Origin: an uncultured Oscillibacter sp.
Lineage (GTDB): Bacteria; Bacillota; Clostridia; Oscillospirales; Oscillospiraceae
Reading direction: 5' to 3'
DNA: 9,283 nt
Assembly: GCA_946183175.1 (NCBI GenBank)
Contig: CAMHBH010000086.1
Location: 1-9,283 of the forward strand
Position 1 is the first letter of the stretch; each line of letters starts with the position of its first letter. The translations under genes were made by a program, and so were the position numbers. Below, piece after piece: positions 1 to 6,025 of this stretch. A model generated the notes under the pieces. That model ran no database searches, was not told where the DNA came from, and saw nothing but the letters and a program-made list of their open reading frames with translations.

Positions 1-1
1 G

Positions 2-244
2 AGCGGGAAGATATTCGATCTGGAGCTGGTCAATCTGGCCGAGATGCAGGTGCGAAAAATGTATGATACCTATTCCATACACAATTATTATACGCAGAAG
101 AATGTTGATATAAAAAACTGGAGCACAAACCTGTTGATCATCGGATTCGGCGAAGTGGGAAAGCAGGCGCTTTTGCAATCATTCAGTCTGGGAATTGTCA
201 GCAGTGAAAACCCCATAACGGTAAATGTACTGGATTTTCACTGA
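2..244 (+). CDS. C-terminally truncated Rossmann-fold (TrkA-N-like) protein fragment, 5' partial
   Basis: The frame is open from the left edge and ends at TGA 242-244, giving 80 residues; the start lies outside the window. Residues around 'NLLIIGFGEVGKQALLQ' (about 48-64) form a beta strand followed by a GxGxxG-type loop, and 'ITVNVLDF' at the end matches the second strand of a Rossmann fold, whose terminal acid normally contacts the NAD ribose. This resembles the TrkA-N/RCK nucleotide-binding domains found in bacterial proteins beside RyR-type domains, with the preceding amphipathic segment (NLAEMQVRKMYDTY). A complete domain would run on for about 80-100 more residues, so the protein stops far too early. 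The DNA is AT-richer than all that follows, and GC-rich coding sequence begins within 10 nt of the stop. I infer a gene cut by a deletion or recombination. The family assignment is moderate; the truncation is an inference. Confidence 0.55.
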   Translation, partial: SGKIFDLELVNLAEMQVRKMYDTYSIHNYYTQKNVDIKNWSTNLLIIGFGEVGKQALLQSFSLGIVSSENPITVNVLDFH

Positions 245-252
245 GTGACTAC

Positions 253-993
253 GTGAACATCACGAAGGCGTCCTCGGTGTTGCCGCAGACCGACGAGGCC
301 GACAGTAAAATGTCGGCGATTATGACGAAGGCGCAGGCCGGGAAGAAACTCTCCTATGACGAGTGGGAGTACCTCCGGGCGAAGAATCCCGTGATGTACG
401 AGAAACTCCGGGAAGTCGAGAAGGAACAGGAGGCCTACGAGGAAGAGCTGAAGCACTGTAAGACGAAAGACGAGGCGCGGCGTCTGCATGTGTCGAAGCT
501 GGCGGACATCCTGACGGCGGCGAAGAACGGCGACGAGAGCGCACTTGTACGCCTCAACCGCCTGACGCAGACGATGACGGAGTTCACAAAGAGCGACGAG
601 TATCGCGAAATGCCAACGGAGGCGGAGGAGGCCATAGAGCGGGAGAGCGAGCGGCAGGCCCGCGAGGAGGCTTTACGGCTGGAGGAAGAAATCAGGAAGC
701 GCGCGGAAGCGGAAAAGGAGGCCGGGACGGAGGACAAACCCATTTCCGGCACGGAATCCGAACCTGTAGAGGACACAGAATCGAAACCCGTCGCGGAGAC
801 GAACGCGAAGCCCGTTACGGACGCGGAATCGAAGCCTGTCAGGAAACCGAAGGCCGCGAAAAGACCGAAGGCCGATTTCAAATTTGGCGCGCCGTCCCCG
901 GAACTTTCGTTCGGGCGGCGGGAGTACGTCCACCGGCGCGACGACTTCTCCCGGGACGATTCCCGCCGGAGGGCGTTCGACGCGGACGCCTGA
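253..993 (+). CDS. Hypothetical charged coiled-coil protein with 8-residue C-terminal repeats
   Basis: The protein has 246 residues. I do not know a function; it resembles uncharacterised Firmicutes proteins that begin with a 'SSVLPQTDEAD' type segment. Residues 1-50 look structured (KKLSYDEWEYLRAKNP), about 48-72 and 120-157 are strongly acidic/basic helices likely to form coiled coil, 158-197 are five 8-residue repeats, and 198-246 are a basic, arginine- and aspartate-rich tail. There is no signal peptide or membrane segment, so it is probably cytoplasmic. The start chosen is GTG at 253, because the N-terminal segment looks like a real family start, but no Shine-Dalgarno sequence precedes it. 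ATG codons at residues 20 and 24 are alternatives. It lies 8 nt after the truncated Rossmann fragment and is convergent with the rubrerythrin gene. The missing ribosome site fits an upstream region lost at the same junction. Confidence 0.75.
   Translation: MNITKASSVLPQTDEADSKMSAIMTKAQAGKKLSYDEWEYLRAKNPVMYEKLREVEKEQEAYEEELKHCKTKDEARRLHVSKLADILTAAKNGDESALVRLNRLTQTMTEFTKSDEYREMPTEAEEAIERESERQAREEALRLEEEIRKRAEAEKEAGTEDKPISGTESEPVEDTESKPVAETNAKPVTDAESKPVRKPKAAKRPKADFKFGAPSPELSFGRREYVHRRDDFSRDDSRRRAFDADA
724..843 (+). repeat. Five 24-bp in-frame repeats encoding an 8-residue unit
   Basis: Codons 158-197 read GTEDKPIS, GTESEPVE, DTESKPVA, ETNAKPVT, DAESKPVR. The repeat is degenerate at DNA level but keeps its period exactly. 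It encodes an extended, proline-containing, probably unstructured linker between the coiled coil and the basic tail. Confidence 0.8.
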
Positions 994-1000
994 CGATATG

Positions 1001-1026
1001 CCCCTCTGTCACGCGTGACAGAGGGG
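1001..1026 (+). terminator. Perfect 26-bp palindrome, terminator-like, without U-tract
   Basis: The arms CCCCTCTGTCA and TGACAGAGGGG flank a CGCG centre, and the whole 26 bp is self-complementary. It starts 7 nt after the stop of the coiled-coil gene, between two convergent genes, so it could stop transcription from either side. The downstream bases (CGAATTATACC) are not a U-tract, so intrinsic termination would be weak; it could instead be a 3'-end-stabilising hairpin or a protein-binding dyad. Confidence 0.6.
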
Positions 1027-1094
1027 CGAATTATACCACGTCGGTTTCTTTCGGATTGGGTTCGTACTCGTTCTCCCCGGACTGATTCAACTCA

Positions 1095-1113
1095 CCCGCT
1101 TATATGGAGCGGG
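1095..1113 (-). terminator. Small hairpin after rubrerythrin, weak terminator candidate
   Basis: The 6-bp arms CCCGCT and AGCGGG are separated by 7 nt and sit 11 nt beyond the rubrerythrin stop. No run of U follows on the minus strand (TGAGTTGAATC). It marks the 3' end of that gene only weakly. The rest of 994-1124 shows nothing else convincing. Confidence 0.3.
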
Positions 1114-1124
1114 AAAGAAGGATA

Positions 1125-1667
1125 TCAGCCGAAGTAGCGCTTGAGCAGTCCGGCGAAGGCCTGACCGTGGCGGGCCTCGTCGCGGGCCATTTCATGTACG
1201 GTGTCGTGAATCGCGTCGAGATTCAGCGCCTTGGCCTTCTTGGCAAGGGCGGTCTTTCCGGCGCAGGCGCCGTTCTCGGCGTCCACGCGCATTTGCAGAT
1301 TCTTCTTGGTGCTGTCGGTGACGACCTCGCCGAGCAGTTCGGCGTACTTGGCGGCGTGTTCGGCCTCCTCCAGCGCGGCGCGGCGCCAGTATTCGCCGAT
1401 TTCGGGATAGCCTTCCCGGAACGCGACACGGCTCATGGCCAGATACATACCGACCTCGGAGCACTCGCCGCGGAAGTCCGCGCGGAGGCCTTCCAGGATG
1501 TCCTCGGGCGCGCCCTGCGCGACGCCTACGACGTGTTCGGAGGCCCAGGTCATGTCGCCCGACTGCTCCTTGAACTTGGACGCCGGAACGCCGCACTGCG
1601 GGCACTTCTCCGGCGGATTTTCGCCCTCGTAGACGTAACCGCATACGGAACAAACCCATTTCTTCAT
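1125..1667 (-). CDS. Reverse rubrerythrin (rubredoxin domain N-terminal, diiron ferritin-like domain C-terminal)
   Basis: This 180-residue protein should reduce hydrogen peroxide (and possibly oxygen) to water in the cytoplasm, using electrons delivered through its iron centres. An N-terminal rubredoxin-like Fe(Cys)4 site is seen as C6-x2-C9 and C22-x2-C25. The ferritin-like four-helix part follows from about residue 50, with carboxylate and histidine ligands in E68/E71, E101-x2-H104, E131 and E164-x2-H167. The domain order is that of the 'reverse' rubrerythrins described in clostridia, where they protect against oxygen and peroxide; classical rubrerythrins carry the rubredoxin at the C-terminus. 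The length is normal. ATG at 1667 is well supported by AGGAGG at 1676-1681 (7-8 nt spacing). It is monocistronic, with a long hairpin-rich leader (1668-1940). Clostridial rubrerythrins are often PerR-controlled, but I see no clear PerR box. Confidence 0.95.
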   Translation of the reverse strand: MKKWVCSVCGYVYEGENPPEKCPQCGVPASKFKEQSGDMTWASEHVVGVAQGAPEDILEGLRADFRGECSEVGMYLAMSRVAFREGYPEIGEYWRRAALEEAEHAAKYAELLGEVVTDSTKKNLQMRVDAENGACAGKTALAKKAKALNLDAIHDTVHEMARDEARHGQAFAGLLKRYFG

Positions 1668-1721
1668 GTTCGTTTCCTCCTGTTCGTGAATCCCCTCATG
1701 TAGCTGACTTATGATACAGTC

Positions 1722-1748
1722 CCCGCGCTATCCGTGGGGAAGCGCGGG
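1722..1748 (-). repeat. Hairpin in rubrerythrin leader
   Basis: The 8-bp arms CCCGCGCT and AGCGCGGG are separated by an 11-nt loop. If transcription starts just upstream, near 1744, this lies at the 5' end of the rubrerythrin mRNA, about 55 nt before the start codon, where it could stabilise the message or act as an operator. Confidence 0.45.
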
Positions 1749-1750
1749 AG

Positions 1751-1759
1751 ACTATAGCA
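1751..1759 (-). promoter_or_regulatory. Candidate extended -10 promoter for rubrerythrin
   Basis: The minus strand reads TGC-TATAGT, a TGn extension followed by a -10 hexamer matching TATAAT at five of six positions. No good -35 lies 17 nt upstream, which extended -10 promoters can tolerate. It would give a leader of about 77 nt. Confidence 0.4.
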
Positions 1760-1775
1760 TACTGATTGACACCCG

Positions 1776-1796
1776 CCCGCCCCATATTGGGGCGGG
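1776..1796 (-). repeat. GC-rich perfect dyad upstream of rubrerythrin
   Basis: The 9-bp arms CCCGCCCCA and TGGGGCGGG surround a TAT loop. It lies directly upstream of the candidate extended -10, where a repressor or activator would bind. It also resembles the dyad at 1853-1872, so a shared ligand is possible. Confidence 0.5.
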
Positions 1797-1852
1797 ACAA
1801 TTTCCTGTGCGATAGGCGGACAGTCTTCGTAACGGACATTTATTTCAACCCA

Positions 1853-1872
1853 CCTGTCCCATACGGGACGGG
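1853..1872 (-). repeat. Second GC-rich dyad between EF-G-like gene and rubrerythrin
   Basis: The 8-bp arms CCTGTCCC and GGGACGGG (one T-G wobble) surround ATAC. It is built like the 1776-1796 dyad, with its centre about 76 bp away; both are preceded by TGTCCCG on the minus strand. Confidence 0.45.
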
Positions 1873-1880
1873 ACTGTCAC

Positions 1881-1909
1881 AAGATAACAGAAACGCGGCG
1901 GACTGTCAA
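1881..1909 (-). promoter_or_regulatory. Candidate sigma-A-type promoter TTGACA-17-TATCTT
   Basis: On the minus strand a perfect -35 TTGACA (1904-1909) and a -10 TATCTT (1881-1886) are separated by 17 nt. It would drive rubrerythrin with a leader of about 205 nt holding three hairpins. It overlaps the hairpin that may end the EF-G-like gene, so termination and re-initiation would share the same bases. It is an alternative or addition to the extended -10 at 1751. Confidence 0.45.
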
Positions 1910-1932
1910 GAGACACTTTTTTCGCCGCCGCG
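1894..1932 (-). terminator. Terminator candidate of the EF-G-like gene
   Basis: On the minus strand the 8-bp arms CGCGGCGG and CCGCCGCG enclose a 23-nt loop and are followed by TTTCTGTT, beginning 8 nt after the stop codon. The loop is long for an intrinsic terminator, so confidence is limited. Confidence 0.5.
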
Positions 1933-1940
1933 TATAGCGC

Positions 1941-3923
1941 TTACTGCTGTTCCGCTAAAGCCTTGGCTTCTGCGATAGCCTTTTCTTGTGCAACGGGGGG
2001 GCAATCCTCATAGCGTACGAAATGGAAGGTGAAACTCCCGCGGCTTTGCGTCATGGAGCGCAAGTCGATGGCGTAGGAGCCCATTTCGGCCATGGGAACC
2101 TCGGCGGAAATGACCTGACTGCCGTCGCCGGTGGGGTCCATGCCCATGACGCGGCCCCGGCGCTTGTTCAGGTCGCCGATAACGTCGCCCATGTAGTTGT
2201 CGGGTACGGTCACTTTGAGTTCGCCCACGGGTTCGAGCAGTACGGGGTTGGCCTCGGGCATGCCGGCCTTGTAGGCAAGCTGCGCGGCGGTCTTGAACGC
2301 GATTTCCGACGAGTCGACCGGGTGATAGGAGCCGTCGTAGAGCACCGCTTTGAGGTTCACGACGGGGTATCCGGCCAGCGGGCCGTGTACGCAGGCCTCG
2401 CGCAGTCCCTTTTCCACGGCGGGGAAGAAGTTCTTCGGCACGGAGCCGCCGAATACCTCTTCCGCGAATACCATGTCTTCCTCTTCGGGGTTGGGTTCAA
2501 AGCGAATCCACACGTCACCGAACTGTCCACTGCCGCCCGTCTGCTTCTTGTGGCGTCCCTGCTTCTGGACGGTCTTCCGGATTTTCTCGCGGTACGGCAC
2601 ACGCGTCGGTTTCAGCTCGGCCTCGACATTGAAGCGGCTTTTCAGCTTGCTGACAAGTACATCAACCTGCATGTCGCCGGAGCCGGAGAGTACCATTTGA
2701 TGCGTTTCGGCGTTGTTGCCCACGGAGAAAGACGGGTCTTCCTCGTTCAGACGCGCAAGGCCCTGTGAAATTTTATCTTCCTGTCCTCTGGTCTTGGGCA
2801 CGATAGCGACGGAATAGCACGGCTCGGCGAACGGAATCGGGGCGATAGTCACGGGCGATTTCGCGTCGGAGAGGGTGTCGCCGGTCTTGACTTTGTCCAT
2901 CTTGCCGATGGCCCCGATGTCGCCGCAGACAAGCTCCTTGACTTCCGCCGACTTCTTGCCGCGCATGGAGTAGAGGCGGCCTAACTTCTCGGTGGAACCC
3001 GTGCGGGAGTTGTAGAGGGGCAAATCGGGGGTAATCGTGCCGGAGAGGACTTTTACAAAGGAGTATTTGCCGTACTGGTCGGAGAGCGTCTTAAAGACGA
3101 ACGCCACGGGCGCGCCGTCGGGGTTGACGGCGAAATCGTCGCCGGATTCGGTTTTGGGCGCGGGGCCCTCGGTGGGATTCGGCGACAGGTGCGCGATGGT
3201 GTCCAACAACGTCGCGGTGCCCGTGCCGTTGACCGCCGAACCGAACAGCGCCGGATAGAGCGCGTGTTCGCGTACGGCCTGCCGCAGTCCCTGCTTCATC
3301 TCGTTGGGCGACAGGTCGCCGGTGTCGAAGAACTTCTCCATCAGTTCCTCACTCGTCCCGGCGGCGGCCTCTTTCAGTTCGTCCTCGGACGCCGCCACAA
3401 GGTCGGCAATCGCGGCGGGGACGTTCTTCCCGTCGGGCGCGGCGTAGGGAATAATGCTGTTGCCGAAGCGGGCACGGAGTGCCTCTAATGTCGCGGCGGG
3501 GTCGCTGTTGTCCTCGTCGATACGGGAGATATACACGAAGCGGGGAATTTTGCGCTCCTCGCAGTATTTCCACGCCTTCTCGACGCCCACGGATACGCCG
3601 TCCTTGGCGGCGCAGACAATCACGGCGGCGTCGGCGGCGCTCAGCGCCTCCATGACCTCCCCGGCGAAGTCGAACGCGCCGGGGGCGTCCAATACGTTAA
3701 TGCGGCACCCCTTGTAGTCCATCGGGGCCACGGCGGTGGACAGCGAAATCTGCCGCTTGACCTCCTCGGGGTCGGAGTCGCAGACGGTATTCCCGTCGGC
3801 GGCGCGGCCCATGCGGTCAATCGTCTTTGTCACGTAGAGCATACTTTCCGCGAGGGCGGTCTTGCCGCTCCCGCTGTGCCCCAGCAGACAGACATTCCGG
3901 ATGTCCTTGACAGAATAGCTCAT
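1941..3923 (-). CDS. EF-G-like translational GTPase (EF-G paralogue)
   Basis: The 660-residue protein has the five-domain plan of elongation factor G: GTPase domain about 1-265, domain II about 270-345, domain III about 380-450, domain IV about 455-570 with the conserved HKKQTGGSGQFGDVW segment, and domain V about 575-655. GTPase motifs are the P-loop GHSGSGKT (15-22) and DAPG (79-82, usually DTPG). The guanine-specificity motif NKxD appears as SRID (133-136). The switch I region reads RQIS rather than RGIT. These deviations and the shorter length (canonical EF-G is about 690) place it with EF-G paralogues ('EF-G-like' or EF-G II types), which are often not the main translocase. Its exact role is unknown. 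ATG at 3923 follows AAGGAG (3932-3937) with good spacing. It has its own promoter (3979-4007) and stands alone between the SLOG and rubrerythrin genes. Confidence 0.93.
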   Translation of the reverse strand: MSYSVKDIRNVCLLGHSGSGKTALAESMLYVTKTIDRMGRAADGNTVCDSDPEEVKRQISLSTAVAPMDYKGCRINVLDAPGAFDFAGEVMEALSAADAAVIVCAAKDGVSVGVEKAWKYCEERKIPRFVYISRIDEDNSDPAATLEALRARFGNSIIPYAAPDGKNVPAAIADLVAASEDELKEAAAGTSEELMEKFFDTGDLSPNEMKQGLRQAVREHALYPALFGSAVNGTGTATLLDTIAHLSPNPTEGPAPKTESGDDFAVNPDGAPVAFVFKTLSDQYGKYSFVKVLSGTITPDLPLYNSRTGSTEKLGRLYSMRGKKSAEVKELVCGDIGAIGKMDKVKTGDTLSDAKSPVTIAPIPFAEPCYSVAIVPKTRGQEDKISQGLARLNEEDPSFSVGNNAETHQMVLSGSGDMQVDVLVSKLKSRFNVEAELKPTRVPYREKIRKTVQKQGRHKKQTGGSGQFGDVWIRFEPNPEEEDMVFAEEVFGGSVPKNFFPAVEKGLREACVHGPLAGYPVVNLKAVLYDGSYHPVDSSEIAFKTAAQLAYKAGMPEANPVLLEPVGELKVTVPDNYMGDVIGDLNKRRGRVMGMDPTGDGSQVISAEVPMAEMGSYAIDLRSMTQSRGSFTFHFVRYEDCPPVAQEKAIAEAKALAEQQ

Positions 3924-3954
3924 CTCGTTACTCTCCTTGTGCTTGTGTTGAAAT

Positions 3955-3975
3955 CTCTACGGAAGTTCCATAGAG
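3955..3975 (-). promoter_or_regulatory. 5'-leader hairpin of the EF-G-like gene
   Basis: On the minus strand the arms CTCTATGG and CCGTAGAG (one wobble pair) enclose AACTT. It starts almost at the predicted transcription start (about 3972) and ends about 16 nt before the ribosome site, so it would cap the mRNA 5' end and could affect stability. Confidence 0.4.
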
Positions 3976-3978
3976 GCC

Positions 3979-4007
3979 ATTATACCGCATTCGCGGCGGG
4001 ATTACAA
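3979..4007 (-). promoter_or_regulatory. Strong sigma-A promoter of the EF-G-like gene
   Basis: The minus strand shows -35 TTGTAA (4002-4007), a 17-nt spacer and a perfect -10 TATAAT (3979-3984), correctly placed before the EF-G-like gene with a leader of about 48 nt. It is the best promoter in the window. Confidence 0.8.
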
Positions 4008-4010
4008 CCA

Positions 4011-4037
4011 GAATTTCAGGCCGCGCGCCCGAAATTC
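4011..4037 (-). terminator. Terminator-like hairpin after the SLOG gene
   Basis: The arms GAATTTC and GAAATTC extend through a wobble pair into GGC/GCC around a GCGCG loop, an 11-bp stem. It begins 6 nt after the SLOG stop and is followed by TGGTTGTAAT, which is only mildly U-rich. It ends 3 nt before the -35 of the next promoter, so it probably insulates the two units. Confidence 0.55.
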
Positions 4038-4043
4038 GCCGAA

Positions 4044-4553
4044 TCAGGCGTCGACGATGGGCAGGTACCGGACTTCCACGCCCCGCCGGAGCGCGTATTC
4101 GATGGTATAGCGCGTGCCGCCGGGGGTGCCGTCGTAGGCCGCCAGCAACAGCGACGCGTGGTCGACTAAATAGCGGTCGCGCTGTAGCATGCAACCCGGT
4201 ACGTGCGACGGCGAAACGGGCGTCGCGAAGTCACAGCCCCGGAGCAGTTCCGCGTACTTGATTCGTTGCGGCGTCTGCCAGTGGCCCGTGTGGTCGATGT
4301 AGGGCAGGGCCGCTTCCAGTGTCACCCCGGCGCGTATCCGTTTGAGGTTCTGCACCTCCTCGCAGAAGTACAGGTCGCAACCTTGCGCCATGCCGCAGAG
4401 GAAATGCCGGAAGCCCTCCTCGTAGGCCATCTCCAGCGCGTCGGCGATTCTCCGCCGCAAGTCGACACAGCGCGGGTCGTATTCGTTGTCGCGCCACGGC
4501 AGTTTCCCGGGGCGGTGGCCCGTAAAGGCGCAAGTCTCCTGTCTCGCCGCCAT
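4044..4553 (-). CDS. SLOG-superfamily protein (DUF1273 / YpsA-like)
   Basis: This 169-residue protein belongs to the SLOG (SMF/DprA-LOG) Rossmann-like fold. It shows the family's N-terminal TGHRPGKLP (11-19), then GMAQGCD (54-60) at the nucleotide-binding turn, then a QRDRYLVDHASLLLAAYDG segment with the GGT turn (146-148) and TIEYALRRG. SLOG proteins are thought to bind nucleotides or NAD-derived ligands; YpsA of Bacillus is linked to stress and cell division, but the biochemical role is not settled. There is no signal peptide or membrane segment. The start is ATG at 4553, because AAGGAG (4559-4564) lies 5 nt before it. A GTG at 4559 overlaps that ribosome site and is rejected. It follows the LRR gene by 27 nt and is probably the last gene of that operon, with a hairpin after it. 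Confidence 0.9.
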   Translation of the reverse strand: MAARQETCAFTGHRPGKLPWRDNEYDPRCVDLRRRIADALEMAYEEGFRHFLCGMAQGCDLYFCEEVQNLKRIRAGVTLEAALPYIDHTGHWQTPQRIKYAELLRGCDFATPVSPSHVPGCMLQRDRYLVDHASLLLAAYDGTPGGTRYTIEYALRRGVEVRYLPIVDA

Positions 4554-4558
4554 AGTCA

Positions 4559-4564
4559 CTCCTT
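4559..4564 (-). promoter_or_regulatory. Ribosome binding site that fixes the SLOG start
   Basis: AAGGAG on the minus strand lies 5 nt before ATG 4553. The in-frame GTG at 4557-4559 uses its last G and cannot be the start. Confidence 0.75.
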
Positions 4565-4580
4565 TCCGGTGTTTGGCGCG

Positions 4581-6008
4581 TCAGCGCCTCAAAACATGCG
4601 TATTCGGGTCGAATGCGTACTTCTCAATTTCTGCCTTTCTCGGAACGCTGACGCTTGTTAGTCTTGTGCAACCAAGGAATGCGTGCCTGCCGATTTGCGC
4701 CACGCTGGCGGGAATATTGACGCTTGTGAGGCTTTCGCAACCATCGAACGCGCACTCGCCGATTTGAGTCACACTAGCGGGAATGTTGACGCTTTTCAGG
4801 TTTGTGCAAGCGTAGAACGCGCATTTGCCGATTTGCGTTACGCTGGCGGGAATGTTGACGCTTGTTAGGTTTTGACACAAACTGAACGCATCGTCACCGA
4901 TTTGCGTCACACCGCCTTGGATGATGACAGAATAAATATCTGAACGCCACGTCCATGGAGATTTATTTTCAACACTATAATTCTCCATCTTCCCGTGACC
5001 GGAAATTGTCAAAACACCTCTATATAGTGTCCATGTGCAATTTCCTGTGCGCCCTGAATCCATGATAGTCCCCGTGCGCTTGGGCGGCGTAGGTTGCGAT
5101 TTAGGCATTGGTTTTAGTTCTATGTGTGTGATACTCTCAAATGCGCGCGCGTCAATTTCCGCTCCTCCCGGAACGCTGACGCTTTTCAGGCTTTTGCAAT
5201 CCTTGAACGCCCAGCCACTGATTTTCGTTACGCTGTCGAGAATATGGACACTGCTCAGGCTTCTGCAAAAACGGAACGCACTATCACCGATTTGCGTCAC
5301 GCCGTTGGGAATGTTGACGCTTGTCAGGCTTTCGCAATTACAGAATGCGTGGGAGCCGATTTGCATTACGCTAGCGGAAATGTCGACGCTTTTCAGGCTT
5401 TTGCAATCAAGGAACGCATAGTCGCCAATTTGCATTACGCCGTCTTGGATGATAACGGAATAAATGTCTGAACGCTCATGCCATGGAGATTGATTGATGT
5501 AACTATAGTTTCCCATCTTCCCGTGACCGGAGATTGTTAAAACACCACTGCTTTCCAGCGTCCACGTACAGTCTCCCGTGTGCCCTGTTCCTATAGGCTT
5601 GGGCGGTGCAGGTTGCGCAGACTTTGATTGCGGCTTGGGTGGCGGCGGTTCGGACGGCGTTACAGGTTGAGATGGCATATCTACTGCCAGCCCATACGCC
5701 ACTTGCAACGCTGTCATGTAAAAATTGGCGCGTCCGTCTGGAAGTTGCAGATAATCCATCAGATAAGAGCGGCTTTTCATGACAACCCGTTGACGGTCAT
5801 GTTTCCCACCCGTATCGACAGCGGCGTGCAGTTCCCGTAACAACCCTGCCTCTGACATCTGTCGCAATACGTTTCCGTCGCGTTTCAGCCCCGGCGAGAG
5901 GTCAAGCAACATCGAAACCATACGGCGCGATTCCTCGAATACACCCACGCCGCATTTCCGGCGCATATACAAAAGGACGCTTTGCAGGTCTTTCGGGTCA
6001 TAGTCCAT
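4581..6008 (-). CDS. BspA-type leucine-rich-repeat protein with novel N-terminal domain and duplicated LRR module
   Basis: This 475-residue protein has four parts. Residues 1-110 form a helical domain I do not recognise (RRKCGVGVFEESRRMVSML then QRVVMKSRSYLMDYL). Residues 111-140 are a proline/serine/lysine linker. Residues 144-299 are LRR module A, and 321-475 are LRR module B, joined by a second proline-rich linker (300-312). Each module opens with a CTWTL...GVLTISGHGKM lead-in and SPW, then about four 23-residue LRR_5 units of the type SVNIPASVTQIGxxAFxxC. Such LRRs bind proteins. Surface BspA proteins have a signal peptide and anchor; none is seen here, so the protein is probably cytoplasmic. 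ATG at 6008 follows AAGGAGGT (6015-6022), a near-ideal site. It is 17 nt after the LRR gene at 6026, with which it shares repeats and C-terminal ending, and is 27 nt before the SLOG gene. Codon use is AT-richer than in its neighbour. Confidence 0.92.
   Translation of the reverse strand: MDYDPKDLQSVLLYMRRKCGVGVFEESRRMVSMLLDLSPGLKRDGNVLRQMSEAGLLRELHAAVDTGGKHDRQRVVMKSRSYLMDYLQLPDGRANFYMTALQVAYGLAVDMPSQPVTPSEPPPPKPQSKSAQPAPPKPIGTGHTGDCTWTLESSGVLTISGHGKMGNYSYINQSPWHERSDIYSVIIQDGVMQIGDYAFLDCKSLKSVDISASVMQIGSHAFCNCESLTSVNIPNGVTQIGDSAFRFCRSLSSVHILDSVTKISGWAFKDCKSLKSVSVPGGAEIDARAFESITHIELKPMPKSQPTPPKRTGTIMDSGRTGNCTWTLYRGVLTISGHGKMENYSVENKSPWTWRSDIYSVIIQGGVTQIGDDAFSLCQNLTSVNIPASVTQIGKCAFYACTNLKSVNIPASVTQIGECAFDGCESLTSVNIPASVAQIGRHAFLGCTRLTSVSVPRKAEIEKYAFDPNTHVLRR
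4584..5048 (-). repeat. LRR module B (second copy of an intragenic duplication)
   Basis: It encodes residues 321-475 and aligns along its length with module A (5112-5579), offset 177 codons. The 69-bp LRR units inside it are themselves near-identical (GxxAATGTTGACGCTT recurs on the plus strand), so units can be gained or lost by recombination. Confidence 0.8.
5112..5579 (-). repeat. LRR module A (first copy of an intragenic duplication)
   Basis: It encodes residues 144-299. It shares with module B the lead-in, the SDIYSVIIQ segment, four LRR units and an ending in AF...TH, so the whole module, not just single repeats, was duplicated. Confidence 0.8.
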
Positions 6009-6025
6009 TTCTTACCTCCTTTCAA

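Noticed and set aside
1031..1090. A 19-codon minus-strand ORF starting with TTG and ending in PKETDVV.
   Set aside because: It is very short, starts with TTG directly abutting a weak purine run, and has no context to support translation.
1104..1703. Long plus-strand ORF opposite rubrerythrin.
   Set aside because: It is the antisense shadow of a gene with complete metal-binding motifs; the translation has no recognisable domain.
1766..1771. TTGACA on the plus strand as a promoter -35.
   Set aside because: The bases 17 nt downstream are GC-rich with no -10, and no plus-strand gene follows.
1986..2768. 260-codon plus-strand ORF opposite the EF-G-like gene.
   Set aside because: It is a shadow of GC-rich coding sequence on the minus strand, with no family resemblance.
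4554..4559. GTG start at 4559 for the SLOG gene.
   Set aside because: It overlaps the AAGGAG ribosome site; ATG 4553 has correct spacing.
4581..6008. Regular short repeats that might suggest a CRISPR array or satellite DNA.
   Set aside because: The 69-bp period matches 23-residue LRR units in an intact reading frame; there are no unique spacers between identical repeats.
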